64,000 nt of DNA, taken from the NCBI RefSeq assembly GCF_002920535.1, contig NZ_PQSS01000017.1, forward strand, positions 51,045 to 115,044, written 5' to 3'. The notes below the pieces were generated by a model, which was given only the letters and a program-made list of their open reading frames with translations, did no database searches and was not told the DNA's origin. Shown here one piece after another: positions 25,542 to 34,576 of this stretch; the first letter of the stretch is position 1; every line of letters begins with the position of its first letter. Source of the stretch: Streptomyces sp. Ru71. GTDB taxonomy: Bacteria > Actinomycetota > Actinomycetes > Streptomycetales > Streptomycetaceae. Both the position numbers and the translations under genes were made by a program.

Positions 25542-26630
25542 ATGGCGCAGGAAGTACGCGGCGTGATCGCGCCGGGCAAGGGTGAGCCGGTGCGCATCGA
25601 GACGATCGTCGTGCCCGATCCCGGGCCCGGGGAGGCCGTGGTCCGCGTCCAGGCCTGCGGGGTCTGCCACACCGACCTGCACTACAAGCAGGGCGGGATC
25701 AGCGACGACTTCCCCTTCCTGCTCGGGCACGAGGCGGCCGGCGTGGTCGAGTCCGTCGGCGAGGGCGTCACCGACGTCGAACCCGGCGACTTCGTGGTCC
25801 TCAACTGGCGTGCGGTGTGCGGGCAGTGCCGGGCGTGTCTGCGCGGTCGGCCCTGGTACTGCTTCGACACCCACAACGCCGAGCAGAAGATGACGCTCGC
25901 CGGCACGGGCCGGGAGCTGTCCCCGGCGCTCGGCATCGGCGCGTTCGCCGAGAAGACCCTCGTCGCCGCCGGCCAGTGCACCAAGGTCGACCCGTCGGTC
26001 TCCCCGGCCGTCGCCGGACTGCTCGGCTGCGGCGTGATGGCCGGGATCGGCGCGGCGATCAACACCGGCGGGGTCACCCGGGGCGACTCGGTCGCCGTCA
26101 TCGGGTGCGGCGGCGTCGGCGGCGCGGCGATCGCCGGGGCGCACCTGGCAGGCGCCGGCCGGATCATCGCCGTCGACATCGACGACCGCAAGCTGGCCAC
26201 CGCCCGCACCCTGGGCGCCACCCACACCGTGAACTCCAAGGAGACCGATCCGGTCGCGGCCGTCCGCGAGCTGACCGGCGGTTTCGGCGCCGACGTCGTC
26301 ATCGAGGCCGTCGGCCGCCCCGAGACGTACACCCAGGCCTTCTACGCCCGGGACCTCGCCGGCACCGTCGTCCTCGTCGGGGTCCCCACGCCCGAGATGA
26401 AGCTCGAACTGCCGCTGCTGGACGTCTTCGGCCGTGGCGGAGCCCTGAAGTCGAGCTGGTACGGCGACTGTCTGCCCTCCCGGGACTTCCCGATGCTGAT
26501 CGACCTGCATCTGCAGGGGCGGCTGCCGCTGGACACGTTCGTCACCGAGACGATCCGGCTCGACGAGGTGGAGCAGGCGTTCGAGCGGATGCACCACGGC
26601 GACGTGCTGCGCTCGGTGGTGGTGCTGTGA
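25542..26630 (+). CDS. mscR: S-(hydroxymethyl)mycothiol dehydrogenase
   Basis: A 362-residue zinc-dependent alcohol dehydrogenase of the mycothiol-dependent class, which oxidises the formaldehyde-mycothiol adduct to S-formylmycothiol with NAD. The catalytic zinc site is [11 protein letters not shown] with [12 protein letters not shown]; the structural zinc loop has [15 protein letters not shown]. The NAD fold is [20 protein letters not shown] at 25542 follows GGATGGAG. It overlaps the next gene (TGATG), matching the conserved actinobacterial formaldehyde-detoxification pair. Confidence 0.93.
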   Translation: MAQEVRGVIAPGKGEPVRIETIVVPDPGPGEAVVRVQACGVCHTDLHYKQGGISDDFPFLLGHEAAGVVESVGEGVTDVEPGDFVVLNWRAVCGQCRACLRGRPWYCFDTHNAEQKMTLAGTGRELSPALGIGAFAEKTLVAAGQCTKVDPSVSPAVAGLLGCGVMAGIGAAINTGGVTRGDSVAVIGCGGVGGAAIAGAHLAGAGRIIAVDIDDRKLATARTLGATHTVNSKETDPVAAVRELTGGFGADVVIEAVGRPETYTQAFYARDLAGTVVLVGVPTPEMKLELPLLDVFGRGGALKSSWYGDCLPSRDFPMLIDLHLQGRLPLDTFVTETIRLDEVEQAFERMHHGDVLRSVVVL

Positions 26631-27259
26631 TGGCCGCCCGCATCGAACGCCTCGTCACCTCGGGGCGGTTCACGCTCGACGGCGGCACCTGGGACGTCGA
26701 CAACAACGTGTGGATCGTCGGCGACGACCACGAGGCGATCGTCATCGACGCCGCTCACGACGCCGACGCCATCGCCGCGGCCGTCGGCGACCGCCGCCTC
26801 ACCGCGATCGTGTGCACCCACGCCCACAACGACCATGTGAACGCCGCGCCGGCCCTCGCCGACCGCACCGGAGCCGTGATCTGGCTGCACCCCGACGACC
26901 TGCCGCTGTGGAAGCTCACCCACCCCGACCGCGACCCCGACGCGCACCTGGTCGACGGGCAGGTCATCGAGGCCGCCGGCACCGACCTCACCGTGCTGCA
27001 CACCCCCGGGCACGCACCGGGCGCGGTGTGCCTGCACGACCCGGGCCTCGGCGCCGTCTTCACCGGCGACACCCTCTTCCAGGGCGGACCGGGCGCGACC
27101 GGGCGCTCCTACTCGCATTTCCCGACGATCATCACCTCCCTGCGCGACCGCCTGCTGACGCTGCCGCCGGAGACGAAGGTGCTCACCGGACACGGCGACG
27201 CCACCACCATCGGCGCCGAGGCCCCCCACCTGCAGGAGTGGATCGAGCGGGGCCACTGA
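26630..27259 (+). CDS. Metallo-beta-lactamase-fold hydrolase, likely S-formylmycothiol hydrolase
   Basis: A 209-residue glyoxalase II-like hydrolase. The metal motif THAHNDHV (near residue 62) is intact, with further ligands in HTPGHAPGAVC, FTGDTLF and TGHGDATT. Its start overlaps the stop of the dehydrogenase, so the two are co-translated. The known role of this partner in Actinobacteria is to hydrolyse S-formylmycothiol to formate and mycothiol; the assignment rests on fold plus gene order. Confidence 0.9.
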   Translation: MAARIERLVTSGRFTLDGGTWDVDNNVWIVGDDHEAIVIDAAHDADAIAAAVGDRRLTAIVCTHAHNDHVNAAPALADRTGAVIWLHPDDLPLWKLTHPDRDPDAHLVDGQVIEAAGTDLTVLHTPGHAPGAVCLHDPGLGAVFTGDTLFQGGPGATGRSYSHFPTIITSLRDRLLTLPPETKVLTGHGDATTIGAEAPHLQEWIERGH

Positions 27260-27317
27260 GCGAGGGGGGCGGTTATTGGCGGGCGCCTGCCCGCGCCCCG
27301 CTCCTAGGATCACCCGC

Positions 27318-27685
27318 ATGACCATGACCACGCTGGAAACCGTGCACGGCGTACGCGTCCTGCGCTGCGCCCCCGAGGCCCCCTCCTCGACGGTGAGCGT
27401 GCCGCGCTCGATCTGATCGGCGACGCGATGGGGCAGGGCGCTCAGCTGGTCGCGGTGCCCGTCGAACGGGTGCCGGAGGAGTTCTTCCGGCTCCGCTCGG
27501 GGCTGGCGGGCGCGGTCATGCAGAAGTTCGTCACCTACCGGATCCGTCTCGCCGTCGTCGGCGACATCTCCCGGCACGTCGCCGGGAGCACCGCCCTGCG
27601 CGACTTCGTGCACGAGACCAACCAGGGCGGCCACATCTGGTTCCTCGCCGACGACGCCCGGCTCCGGGAGAAGCTGAGCGAGTGA
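27318..27685 (+). pseudogene. DUF4180 gene with a single-base frameshift
   Basis: The first frame from ATG 27318 reads MTMTTLETVHGVRVLRCAPE and then hits a stop at 27415. From about 27380 the -/+1 frame continues the same family: LLDGERAALDLIGDAMGQ through FRLRSGLAGAVMQKFVTYRI to WFLADDARLREKLSE. Insertion of one G near 27376-27380 would restore a full 122-residue DUF4180 protein. The break is therefore either a real disruption or a sequencing error in a G/C run. TAGGAT lies 7 nt before the ATG, so the gene was probably leaderless. Confidence 0.85.
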
Positions 27686-27770
27686 CGGCCCGCGAATCCT
27701 GACAGAAGATGTCCGGCTTCCACGGCACCCTCGGGGACGACACCTCACCCAGGGAAACAGGAGGCCGGAC

Positions 27771-28685
27771 ATGTCACGTCCGCTGGACGGCAAGGTGGCG
27801 CTGGTCGCCGGGGCCACGCGGGGCGCGGGGCGCGGGATCGCGCTGGAACTCGGCGCGGCCGGCGCCACCGTGTACGTCACCGGCCGCACCACTCGCGCCC
27901 GGCGCTCCGAGTACGACCGTCCCGAGACCATCGAGGACACCGCCGACCTGGTCACACAGGCCGGCGGCCAGGGCATCGCCGTACCCGCCGACCATCTGGA
28001 CCCCGCCCAGGTCCGCGCCGTGGTCGACCGGATCGACGACGAGCGGGGCCGGCTCAACGTCCTCGTCAACGACATCTGGGGCGGCGAGAAGCTCTTCGAG
28101 TTCGACGCACCCGTATGGGAGCACGACCTCGACAACGGGCTGCGGATGCTGCGGCTCGCGGTGGACACCCACGCGATCACCAGCCACCACGCCCTGCCCC
28201 TGCTGCTGCGCCGCCCCGGCGGGCTGGTCGTGGAGATGACCGACGGGACCGCCGAGTACAACCGCGACAACTACCGCAACAACCTGTTCTACGACCTCGC
28301 CAAGAACGCCGTCCTGCGCATGGGCTTCTGCCTCGGCCACGAACTCGGCCCGCGCGGCGCCACAGCCGTCGCCCTCACCCCGGGATGGCTGCGCTCGGAG
28401 ATGATGCTCGACCATTTCGGCGTGACCGAGGACAACTGGCGCGACGCCCTCGACCGCGTCCCGCACTTCGCGATCTCCGAGTCCCCGCGCTACGTCGGCC
28501 GCGCGGTCGCGGCGCTGGCCGCCGACCCGGACGTGGCCCGCTTCAACGGCCGTTCGCTCTCCAGCGGCGGCCTGGCCCAGGAGTACGGCTTCACCGACCT
28601 CGACGGCAGCCGCCCCGACGCCTGGCGCTACCTGGTCGAGGTGCAGGACGCGGGCAAGCCGGCGGACGTCACCGGCTACCGCTGA
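27771..28685 (+). CDS. Short-chain dehydrogenase/reductase
   Basis: A 304-residue Rossmann-fold oxidoreductase. Cofactor motif GATRGAGRGIALEL and the catalytic YDLAK (YxxxK) are present. The usual NNAG strand reads VNDIWGGE, and the Ser region reads VVEMTDGTAEYNRDNYRNN, features of the actinobacterial SDR subgroup with a long C-terminal extension. ATG is preceded by AGGAGG at 8 nt. The substrate cannot be inferred. Confidence 0.9.
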   Translation: MSRPLDGKVALVAGATRGAGRGIALELGAAGATVYVTGRTTRARRSEYDRPETIEDTADLVTQAGGQGIAVPADHLDPAQVRAVVDRIDDERGRLNVLVNDIWGGEKLFEFDAPVWEHDLDNGLRMLRLAVDTHAITSHHALPLLLRRPGGLVVEMTDGTAEYNRDNYRNNLFYDLAKNAVLRMGFCLGHELGPRGATAVALTPGWLRSEMMLDHFGVTEDNWRDALDRVPHFAISESPRYVGRAVAALAADPDVARFNGRSLSSGGLAQEYGFTDLDGSRPDAWRYLVEVQDAGKPADVTGYR

Positions 28686-28772
28686 CCGGCCGGGTGACGG
28701 GTGGCGTGTGGCGGCCTGCGGCAGGTCCGGCGCGTCGCGGTGGATCCGGCGGCTACGCCAGCGCCGCCCGGA

Positions 28773-28945
28773 CCGGCCGAGCAGTGAGCGCGCGACCGGT
28801 GAGACCGGTCCCTCGGACCGCCACACCAGCGCCACCCGCCCCCGCGCCCGTACCTCGTCGACCCGCCACGCCCGCAGCCCCGCGTCCTTCGGGAGTCCCG
28901 GTACGACGGCCACGCCGAGCCGATGGGCTTCCGCCGCTCCCGCCC
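28773..28945 (-). pseudogene. Remnant of a LysR-family regulator (C-terminal part of effector domain)
   Basis: On the minus strand about 52 codons read as the end of a LysR substrate-binding domain: EAHRLGVAVVPGLPKDAG, then VDEVRARGRVALVWRSEGPV and SPVARSLLGR. No DNA-binding domain, start or plausible upstream coding sequence precedes it, and the frame beyond degenerates. It is a decayed fragment within the 570 bp gap 28686-29256. Confidence 0.55.
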
Positions 28946-29023
28946 GCGCGTCCTGCGCGAACTGCTCGCCGCGCGCGGCAGCTTGCACCGTACGACCGAC
29001 CGGCTCGCCCACCGCGACGCGCC

Positions 29024-29179
29024 CACCGCGACGTGGCCGCCCACACCGACCGCGAACTCGTCGGCAGCGGCTCCCCGCTGCGCGGCGCCGCACAGGACCT
29101 GCTCCTCGTCGCCTTCGGCCGCAGGCTCGCGGCCGGCCGGCTGGACGGACCGGAAGTTCACCGATTCGTCACAGCCTGA
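29024..29179 (+). pseudogene. C-terminal gene remnant of unknown family
   Basis: About 51 codons with gene-like composition end at a stop at 29179: VAAHTDRELVGSGSPLRGAA, then QDLLLVAFGRRLAAGRLDGP. The fragment vaguely resembles the C-terminus of mycothiol-dependent maleylpyruvate isomerase-like proteins, but I would not assign it. No start or upstream domain can be traced in frame. The rest of the gap holds nothing recognisable. Confidence 0.35.
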
Positions 29180-29256
29180 CCTGTCCCTGCAACCAACTCC
29201 CCCCTCGGCCGGTCTACCTGGCAGAGATTGCAGGACACGCAAGGGAGATACCGGAT

Positions 29257-29958
29257 ATGAGGGACATAGGCCGTCGGGGGGCCGTCGCTCTCGGAGTCGC
29301 CGGACTGGTGGCGCCGCTCACACTCGCGATCGGCGCCGCCGCGCCGGCGCAGGCCGCGCCGAGCTGCACCAGCAGCACCGGCCCCTACCAGAAGCAGGTC
29401 GAGAAGTTCCTCGGCCGCCCGGTGGACGGCAAGCAGTCGTCCGCCGACTGCAAGGCCATCCAGGCCTTCCAGACCAGACACGGCATCACGCCGAACATCG
29501 GCTACGCCGGGCCCGTCACCTGGGGCGTGATGGACCTGATGAACAAGCAGAAGGCCGTGGGGAAGAACCCCAACAAGGCGGGCAAGTGCCCCGTGAACAA
29601 GGGCCGCATCGCCTGCGTCGACCTCACCCTCCAGCTCAGCTGGATCCAGGACGGCAAGAAGCTCGTCTACGGCCCGGTCCCGGTGCGCACCGGCCGCGAC
29701 GGCTACGAGACCCGCACCGGTCTGAAGAAGATCTACTGGCGGGACATCGACCACGTCTCCAGCCTCTACCACGTGGCCATGCCCTACAGCCAGTTCTTCG
29801 ACGGCGGCCAGGCCTTCCACTCGGTCGGCGTGAGCATGTGGAACCCGCCCGGCTCGCACGGCTGCGTCAACATGACGAAGACCGACGCCAAGAAGTACTG
29901 GTCGCTGCTCAAGAACGGCGACGACGTCTTCGTCTACGGCCGCAAGCCCGGCACCTGA
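29257..29958 (+). CDS. Secreted L,D-transpeptidase with peptidoglycan-binding domain
   Basis: A 233-residue exported cell-wall enzyme that forms 3-3 crosslinks. The signal peptide is residues 1-34 (VALGVAGLVAPLTLAIGAAA, then AQAAPS). A PG_binding_1 domain (about 40-92; SSADCKAIQAFQTRHGI, then GPVTWGVMD) precedes the YkuD domain. Its active site is HSVGVSMWNPPGSHGCVNM, with the catalytic Cys in SHGC. ATG follows GGGAG at 9 nt. It is monocistronic with a strong terminator. Confidence 0.93.
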   Translation: MRDIGRRGAVALGVAGLVAPLTLAIGAAAPAQAAPSCTSSTGPYQKQVEKFLGRPVDGKQSSADCKAIQAFQTRHGITPNIGYAGPVTWGVMDLMNKQKAVGKNPNKAGKCPVNKGRIACVDLTLQLSWIQDGKKLVYGPVPVRTGRDGYETRTGLKKIYWRDIDHVSSLYHVAMPYSQFFDGGQAFHSVGVSMWNPPGSHGCVNMTKTDAKKYWSLLKNGDDVFVYGRKPGT

Positions 29959-29969
29959 CAGCAGCGACC

Positions 29970-29996
29970 GGGGGCGGCGCGAAGACGGCCGCCCCC
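29970..29996 (+). terminator. Terminator of the L,D-transpeptidase gene
   Basis: GGGGGCGGC and GCCGCCCCC form a perfect 9-bp stem with a 9-nt loop, followed by TTT, 11 nt after the stop codon. Confidence 0.8.
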
Positions 29997-30099
29997 TTTC
30001 GTCGCCCCGTATGGACGTGATCATTGACACGTCCGATATGTCCGTACTGCGTGGCCTTACTCACAGCGCCTTCACCTGCGGCGCCGTATGCTTCACAGC

Positions 30100-30273
30100 A
30101 TGTCCACCACTGTTGAACCCGCCTCCGAGCGATCGGCCGCGGAGGTCAACGAGGAGATCCGGGCCCTGTGGCTCCGGTCGGGCGGGACACTGACCGGCGA
30201 GCAGCGCGAGGAGTACCAGCGCCTCGTCCTGGAGTGGGCCGCAGCGGCCCACCGGCCGGTGAACGCGGCCTGA
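30100..30273 (+). CDS. Small acidic protein of unknown function
   Basis: A 57-residue, largely helical protein (EVNEEIRALWLRSGG, then TGEQREEYQRLVLEWAAA) with no cysteines or membrane helix. TATGCT ends 7 nt before the ATG and no Shine-Dalgarno is seen, so the mRNA is probably leaderless. Third-position GC and amino-acid composition support coding. It has no recognised domain. Confidence 0.65.
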   Translation: MSTTVEPASERSAAEVNEEIRALWLRSGGTLTGEQREEYQRLVLEWAAAAHRPVNAA

Positions 30274-30333
30274 GCGCCGCCTGACCGCCACCCGCCGCGC
30301 ATCCCGGCATCCTCACGGGGCACCCCTGACCGG

Positions 30334-31152
30334 GTGGGTGCCCTTCTCGCTCTGACCTCGGCCCTGACCTACGGAGTCGTCGACTTCGCCGGCGGCCTCC
30401 TCTCCAGGCGCGCTTCGTTCCGCGCCGTGACCTTCCTCGGCCAGGCCGGCGGGCTGCTGCTCGCCGGCCTGGCCGCATGGGTGATGTCCGCCACCTCCAC
30501 CGCCCCCGCCGACCTGGCCTGGGGCGCCCTGTCCGGGATGGGCAGCGCCGCCGCCATGCTCTGCCTCAACCGCGGGCTCAGCCGCGGCGCCATGAGCGTC
30601 GTCGTGCCCGTGAGCGCCGTCACCTCCGTCGCGCTGTCGGTGCTGTGCGGGGTGCTGCTCCTCGGGGACCGCCCGGGGCCCGTCGCCTGGCTCGGCATCG
30701 CCGCCGCCGTGCCGGCCCTGTGGCTCGTCGCCGGGGGAGCGGCGGCGCCCGGCACGGGGGTGCGCGACGGACTGCTCGCCAGCGCGGGCGTCGCCGTCCA
30801 GTACCTGGCCCTCGGGCAGGCCGGTCCGGACAGCGGGCTGTGGCCGGTGGCCGCCGGACGCCTCGCCGCGGTCCTGATGCTGCTGCCCGGCGCCGTACGG
30901 CATCCGCCGCGGCTGCGCCCCGCACTCGCCTGCCAGGCGCTGCTCGTCGGGGCCGGCGCGGCCCTCGGCCTGATCCTCTATCTGCTCGCCGCACAGCGGC
31001 AGTTGCTGGCGGTCGCGGTCGTGCTCGCCTCCCTCTATCCGGCCGTGCCCGTCGTCCTCGGTCTCGCGGTCCTCAAGGAACGGGTCACCCCGAGGCAGGT
31101 GACGGGCCTGCTGGGCGCGGCCCTGGCCACGGTCCTGCTCAGCCTCGGCTGA
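30334..31152 (+). CDS. EamA/DMT-family transporter
   Basis: A 272-residue protein of ten predicted membrane helices arranged as two EamA repeats, e.g. ALTSALTYGVVDFAGGLLSR and VPVVLGLAVLKERVTPRQ at the end of the second repeat. DMT transporters export amino acids, nucleosides or drugs; no substrate can be inferred. The start is taken as GTG 30334, without a convincing ribosome binding site. The stop lies 4 bp from the convergent protease gene. Confidence 0.88.
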   Translation: MGALLALTSALTYGVVDFAGGLLSRRASFRAVTFLGQAGGLLLAGLAAWVMSATSTAPADLAWGALSGMGSAAAMLCLNRGLSRGAMSVVVPVSAVTSVALSVLCGVLLLGDRPGPVAWLGIAAAVPALWLVAGGAAAPGTGVRDGLLASAGVAVQYLALGQAGPDSGLWPVAAGRLAAVLMLLPGAVRHPPRLRPALACQALLVGAGAALGLILYLLAAQRQLLAVAVVLASLYPAVPVVLGLAVLKERVTPRQVTGLLGAALATVLLSLG

Positions 31153-31156
31153 GGTG

Positions 31157-32512
31157 TCAGCCCCACATCGCCGAGTAGTGACGGCGAAACGCCCGGCGGT
31201 CCTGCTCGGCCCGCAGATAGCGGGTCGCCACCAGCGCGATCAGGCTGCCCGCCACGACCAGCAGACCCGGCCCCGTATTGCGGGTGTCCGTCAGCCTGGA
31301 CAGCAGCGTCGTGCCCTCGGCGCCAGTGCCCACCGGCGCCGCCGAGCCCGGCGACGCCGCACCGGGCGCCGAGGAAGGCGCCGTGGGGGAGGGGCCGCCG
31401 CCCGGCGCGGCCTGCGCCGACACGATCAGCCGCACGCCCAGCGTCCGCAGCGCCTTCGTCACCGGCTGGAAGAACGTCGTACCGCCCGAGACGCAGTCCC
31501 CGCTGCCGCCGGAGGTCACCCCCAGCGCGATGCCCTCGGAGAACAACGGGCCGCCGCTGTCGCCCGGTTCGGCGCACACATCGGTCTGGATCAGCCCGGT
31601 GACCGTGCCCTCGGGGTAGTTGACGGTCGCGTCCAGCCCGGTCACCTTCCCCTCGCGCAGTCCGCTGGTGCTGCCGCTGCGGAACACCCGCTGCCCCACC
31701 ACGGGATCCGCCGCGCCCGTGATCCGCACCCCCGTGCCGCCGCCGATCGCCACGACGTCCGCGGCCTCGCCCGCCCGGCCGCTCGCGTAGCGCACCAGGG
31801 AGAAGTCGGCGCCGGGGAAGTCGGAGGTGACGGTCTGCCCGACCTGCCGCTCCGCCCGGTTGTCGGCGAACCACAGCGAACCGGACGGCCCGCAGTGCCC
31901 GGCCGTGAGGATGAAGTCGGCCCGCCCGTCGGTCACGTTGAACCCCGCCGAGCAGCGCCCGCCCGCCGACAGGATGGGCTGCGCCCCGTTCAGCCGCGTC
32001 GTGAACGTGCCGTTCGTGCGCTCCATCCGCACGAAACCGCCGATGCCGTGCGCCAGTCGCGTCAGCCGCGACCAGTCGGCGGCCGAGACGGTCCGGTCGC
32101 CGCGCACCACCACCTCGTTGGTGCGGTAGTCGACGGCCCACGCGGTGCCGGACACCCGGGGAGCCGAACGCAGCGCGCGCGTCGCCGACTTCAGCTCGTC
32201 CATGCTGCGCGTCACCAGCTTCGGCTCGACGCCCGCCCGGCGCACCTCGGCGGCCGCGCCCCCGTCGGTGACGGCGACGACCGGCCGCCCGTCGGCGCCG
32301 ACCCAACTGCCCGCCGTACGCGCCGTGCCGAGCCGGCGGACCAGGCCGGCACCCCGTTCCCCGGCCGGCTGCGCGAGCGTGTGCGGGGCGGCGGCCGGGC
32401 CGGGCGGTTCACTGGCGACGGCCCGCGTCACCATGACCCCGCCCAGCAGGAGCCCGCCGACGGCCGCCATCCGTGCCGCTCGCCTCACCATCCGTCGTCG
32501 TGCGTGCCTCAT
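31157..32512 (-). CDS. Membrane-anchored streptogrisin-type serine protease
   Basis: A 451-residue exported chymotrypsin-fold protease. The signal sequence (about 10-34) is followed by an alpha-lytic-type pro-domain (about 60-165) and the protease (about 180-370). The triad is visible: His in LTAGHCG, Asp in ADFSLVRY, Ser in EPGDSGGPLF. A Pro/Ala/Gly linker then leads to a C-terminal membrane helix (GLLVVAGSLIALVATRYL) and a basic tail, so unlike secreted streptogrisins it should stay on the cell surface. ATG is at 32512. It converges with the transporter gene. Confidence 0.92.
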   Translation of the reverse strand: MRHARRRMVRRAARMAAVGGLLLGGVMVTRAVASEPPGPAAAPHTLAQPAGERGAGLVRRLGTARTAGSWVGADGRPVVAVTDGGAAAEVRRAGVEPKLVTRSMDELKSATRALRSAPRVSGTAWAVDYRTNEVVVRGDRTVSAADWSRLTRLAHGIGGFVRMERTNGTFTTRLNGAQPILSAGGRCSAGFNVTDGRADFILTAGHCGPSGSLWFADNRAERQVGQTVTSDFPGADFSLVRYASGRAGEAADVVAIGGGTGVRITGAADPVVGQRVFRSGSTSGLREGKVTGLDATVNYPEGTVTGLIQTDVCAEPGDSGGPLFSEGIALGVTSGGSGDCVSGGTTFFQPVTKALRTLGVRLIVSAQAAPGGGPSPTAPSSAPGAASPGSAAPVGTGAEGTTLLSRLTDTRNTGPGLLVVAGSLIALVATRYLRAEQDRRAFRRHYSAMWG

Positions 32513-32611
32513 GATGCCTGGCTCCCGAACCCCGAACGCGCGGCCGCCCGGCCGCGGGGCGCTCCGGTCGGCGCGCGCCCCCTGTCCATACGGCGCCGGG
32601 CCCGGCCGTGT

Positions 32612-33412
32612 TCAGCGCTTGCGGCCCACTCCGCCGAACATGGCCACCTCCGCCGGCTCGGCCCCGTCGGTCGCGTCGGGACGCCAGCGCGAGCACGACA
32701 CCACGCCCGGCTCCAGCAGTTCAAGACCGTCGAAGAAGCGGGCCACGGCCTCGGGGCTGCGCTGGGTGAGCTTGGGCGTGCCGTGCTCGTTCCAGAACCT
32801 CACCGCCTCGTCCACGTCCGGCATCGCCGGGTGGGTGACGGTGTGCGACAGCACCAGGTGGCTGCCCGAGGGCAGCGCGTCCAGCAGCCGTCGCACCAGG
32901 CCGTACGGGTCCGCGTCGTCGCCGACGAAGATGACCACGCCGAGCAGCATCAGCCCGATGGGCCGGGTGAAGTCCAGTGTCTTCGCGGCGTGTTCGAGGA
33001 TCGCGTCGACGTTGCGCAGGTCCTCGTCGAGGTAGTCGGTGACGCCCTCCGGCGTGCTGGAGAGCAGCGCACGCGCGTGGGCCAGCACCAGCGGGTCGTT
33101 GTCGACGTAGACGATCCGGGCGTCCGGGGCGTGCCGCTGCGCCACCTCGTGGGTGTTGTCCGCGGACGGCAGGCCGGTGCCGATGTCGAGGAACTGCCGG
33201 ATGCCCGCCTCGGTGACCAGATGCCGCACCGCCCGGCCAAGGAACAGCCGGTCCTCCCGCGCGTACTCGCCGATGCCCGGGTGCAGTTGGCGTATCTGGT
33301 CCCCGGCCGCCCGGTCGACCTCGTAGTTGTCACCGCCGCCCAGCCAGTAGTTCCAGATGCGGGCCGTGTGCGGCTGGGAGGTGTCGATGCGGGCGCGCGG
33401 GCTGTCGGTCAC
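32612..33412 (-). CDS. SAM-dependent methyltransferase (DUF574/Methyltransf_19)
   Basis: A 266-residue member of the DUF574 family that is highly duplicated in Streptomyces. It begins with the family-typical PHTARIWNYWLGGGDNYEVD. The SAM motif is FLDIGTGLPS and the acidic motif is IVYVDNDP. The substrate is unknown. GTG at 33412 has AGGAG 6 nt upstream. It is co-directional with the DUF3800 gene upstream (47 bp gap), possibly one operon. Confidence 0.9.
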   Translation of the reverse strand: MTDSPRARIDTSQPHTARIWNYWLGGGDNYEVDRAAGDQIRQLHPGIGEYAREDRLFLGRAVRHLVTEAGIRQFLDIGTGLPSADNTHEVAQRHAPDARIVYVDNDPLVLAHARALLSSTPEGVTDYLDEDLRNVDAILEHAAKTLDFTRPIGLMLLGVVIFVGDDADPYGLVRRLLDALPSGSHLVLSHTVTHPAMPDVDEAVRFWNEHGTPKLTQRSPEAVARFFDGLELLEPGVVSCSRWRPDATDGAEPAEVAMFGGVGRKR

Positions 33413-33459
33413 GGCCGGCTCCTGGAGGAAAAGGGGACGATACGGGGACAGCAGGCAAT

Positions 33460-34488
33460 CTAGACGGCGAAATTCAGCCGCGCTGGCACTCCGGGAATTT
33501 CGGTGCCCGGGCCGAGCCGGGACCAGCTCTCCTCGTCGCCCCAGACGGACTCCGCGGCCACGAACGGGCGCAGCAGCGCGGTCAGTACCGGGTCCCCGTG
33601 CCCGTTCAGCTCGTCCGAGGCGATCTTGCGGGCGACACCGGCGAGGAAGTCGGCGAGCTGCACCCGCGCGTCCTGCCGTGCGGCGACCAGCCGCAGCCCC
33701 GTCAGACCGGCGCCGCGGCGGCGGGCGGCCGCCACGATCCAGGCGATCCGGTCCTCGGTCAGCATGTTCTGCCGGTCGTGCACCAGCAGGACCGGCCGGC
33801 CGTCGTCGCTCCAGGAGGCGGCCGTGCGGACGATCGCCGGCAGGAGCGGATTGAGCACCGGCACCAGCGGCGGGCCGTCGAGCAGCCGGTCCCGATAGGC
33901 CTCGGCCCGCGAACGCGTCTCCGCCAGACGGGCCGGCACGTCCGGCGAGCCGGCCGCATCCTCCGCCTCCCGCATCCGCTCGACCACGCGGTAGAACTCG
34001 GCCACGGGCGTGCGCGGGTCACCGTCGTACCGCACCCGCAGCAGCCGGTTCGCCGCGCCGAGGAACTCCTGCCAGCACGCGTCACCGAAGGCACCCGGCC
34101 CCGCCCGGAACAGGGCCCGCGCCGCCCGGTCGCCGTCGCCCAGCAGCAGCCGGACCGCCTGCTCCACCACGAAGTACGCCTTCTGCGTCAGATGCACCCG
34201 GGCCCGCCCGGCCAGCGGGCCCGCGGGCGCGAGCAGCCACTCCAGCACCGCGCGGTGCTTCTCCCGCAGCAGATGGTTCGCCTTGTACTCCTCGGCGGGG
34301 GAGCGGATCCGGTCCCGGATCTCCTGCACGAAGACCTCGGCCGCGCGGATGGGGAGCGCCACGCCCGCGTGCGCGAAGACATCGGTGTTCCCGCCGACGA
34401 GGTTCTCGCCGTCCGAGCCCGACTCGTCGCACGCCACCTCCAGCGGTGCCTCGTCCGCCCGCCGGCCGTCCGCCCGGTTCCAGGTCAC
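33460..34488 (-). CDS. DUF3800 domain protein
   Basis: A 342-residue cytosolic protein. The N-terminal VACDESGSDGENLVGGN and the C-terminal VQLADFLAGVARKIASDELN are the acidic signatures of DUF3800, a predicted RNase H-like fold. No membrane segment is present. GTG at 34488 is preceded by ACAGGGGG; an ATG at 34530 is the alternative. DUF3800 genes sometimes accompany defence loci, but no partner of that kind is adjacent here, so no such role is claimed. Confidence 0.8.
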   Translation of the reverse strand: MTWNRADGRRADEAPLEVACDESGSDGENLVGGNTDVFAHAGVALPIRAAEVFVQEIRDRIRSPAEEYKANHLLREKHRAVLEWLLAPAGPLAGRARVHLTQKAYFVVEQAVRLLLGDGDRAARALFRAGPGAFGDACWQEFLGAANRLLRVRYDGDPRTPVAEFYRVVERMREAEDAAGSPDVPARLAETRSRAEAYRDRLLDGPPLVPVLNPLLPAIVRTAASWSDDGRPVLLVHDRQNMLTEDRIAWIVAAARRRGAGLTGLRLVAARQDARVQLADFLAGVARKIASDELNGHGDPVLTALLRPFVAAESVWGDEESWSRLGPGTEIPGVPARLNFAV

Positions 34489-34576
34489 GCCGCGCCCCCT
34501 GTCCCTTGCCGCACCTCCAGGATCGCGCATCACCGCACCCCGCCGCCCGGCAATAACCGCGCCTAGACTTCCCGGC

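Noticed and set aside
33460..34488. DUF3800 gene as part of an anti-phage locus
   Set aside because: Neighbours are a methyltransferase of the DUF574 family and a PPOX enzyme, neither a defence partner. Evidence is insufficient.
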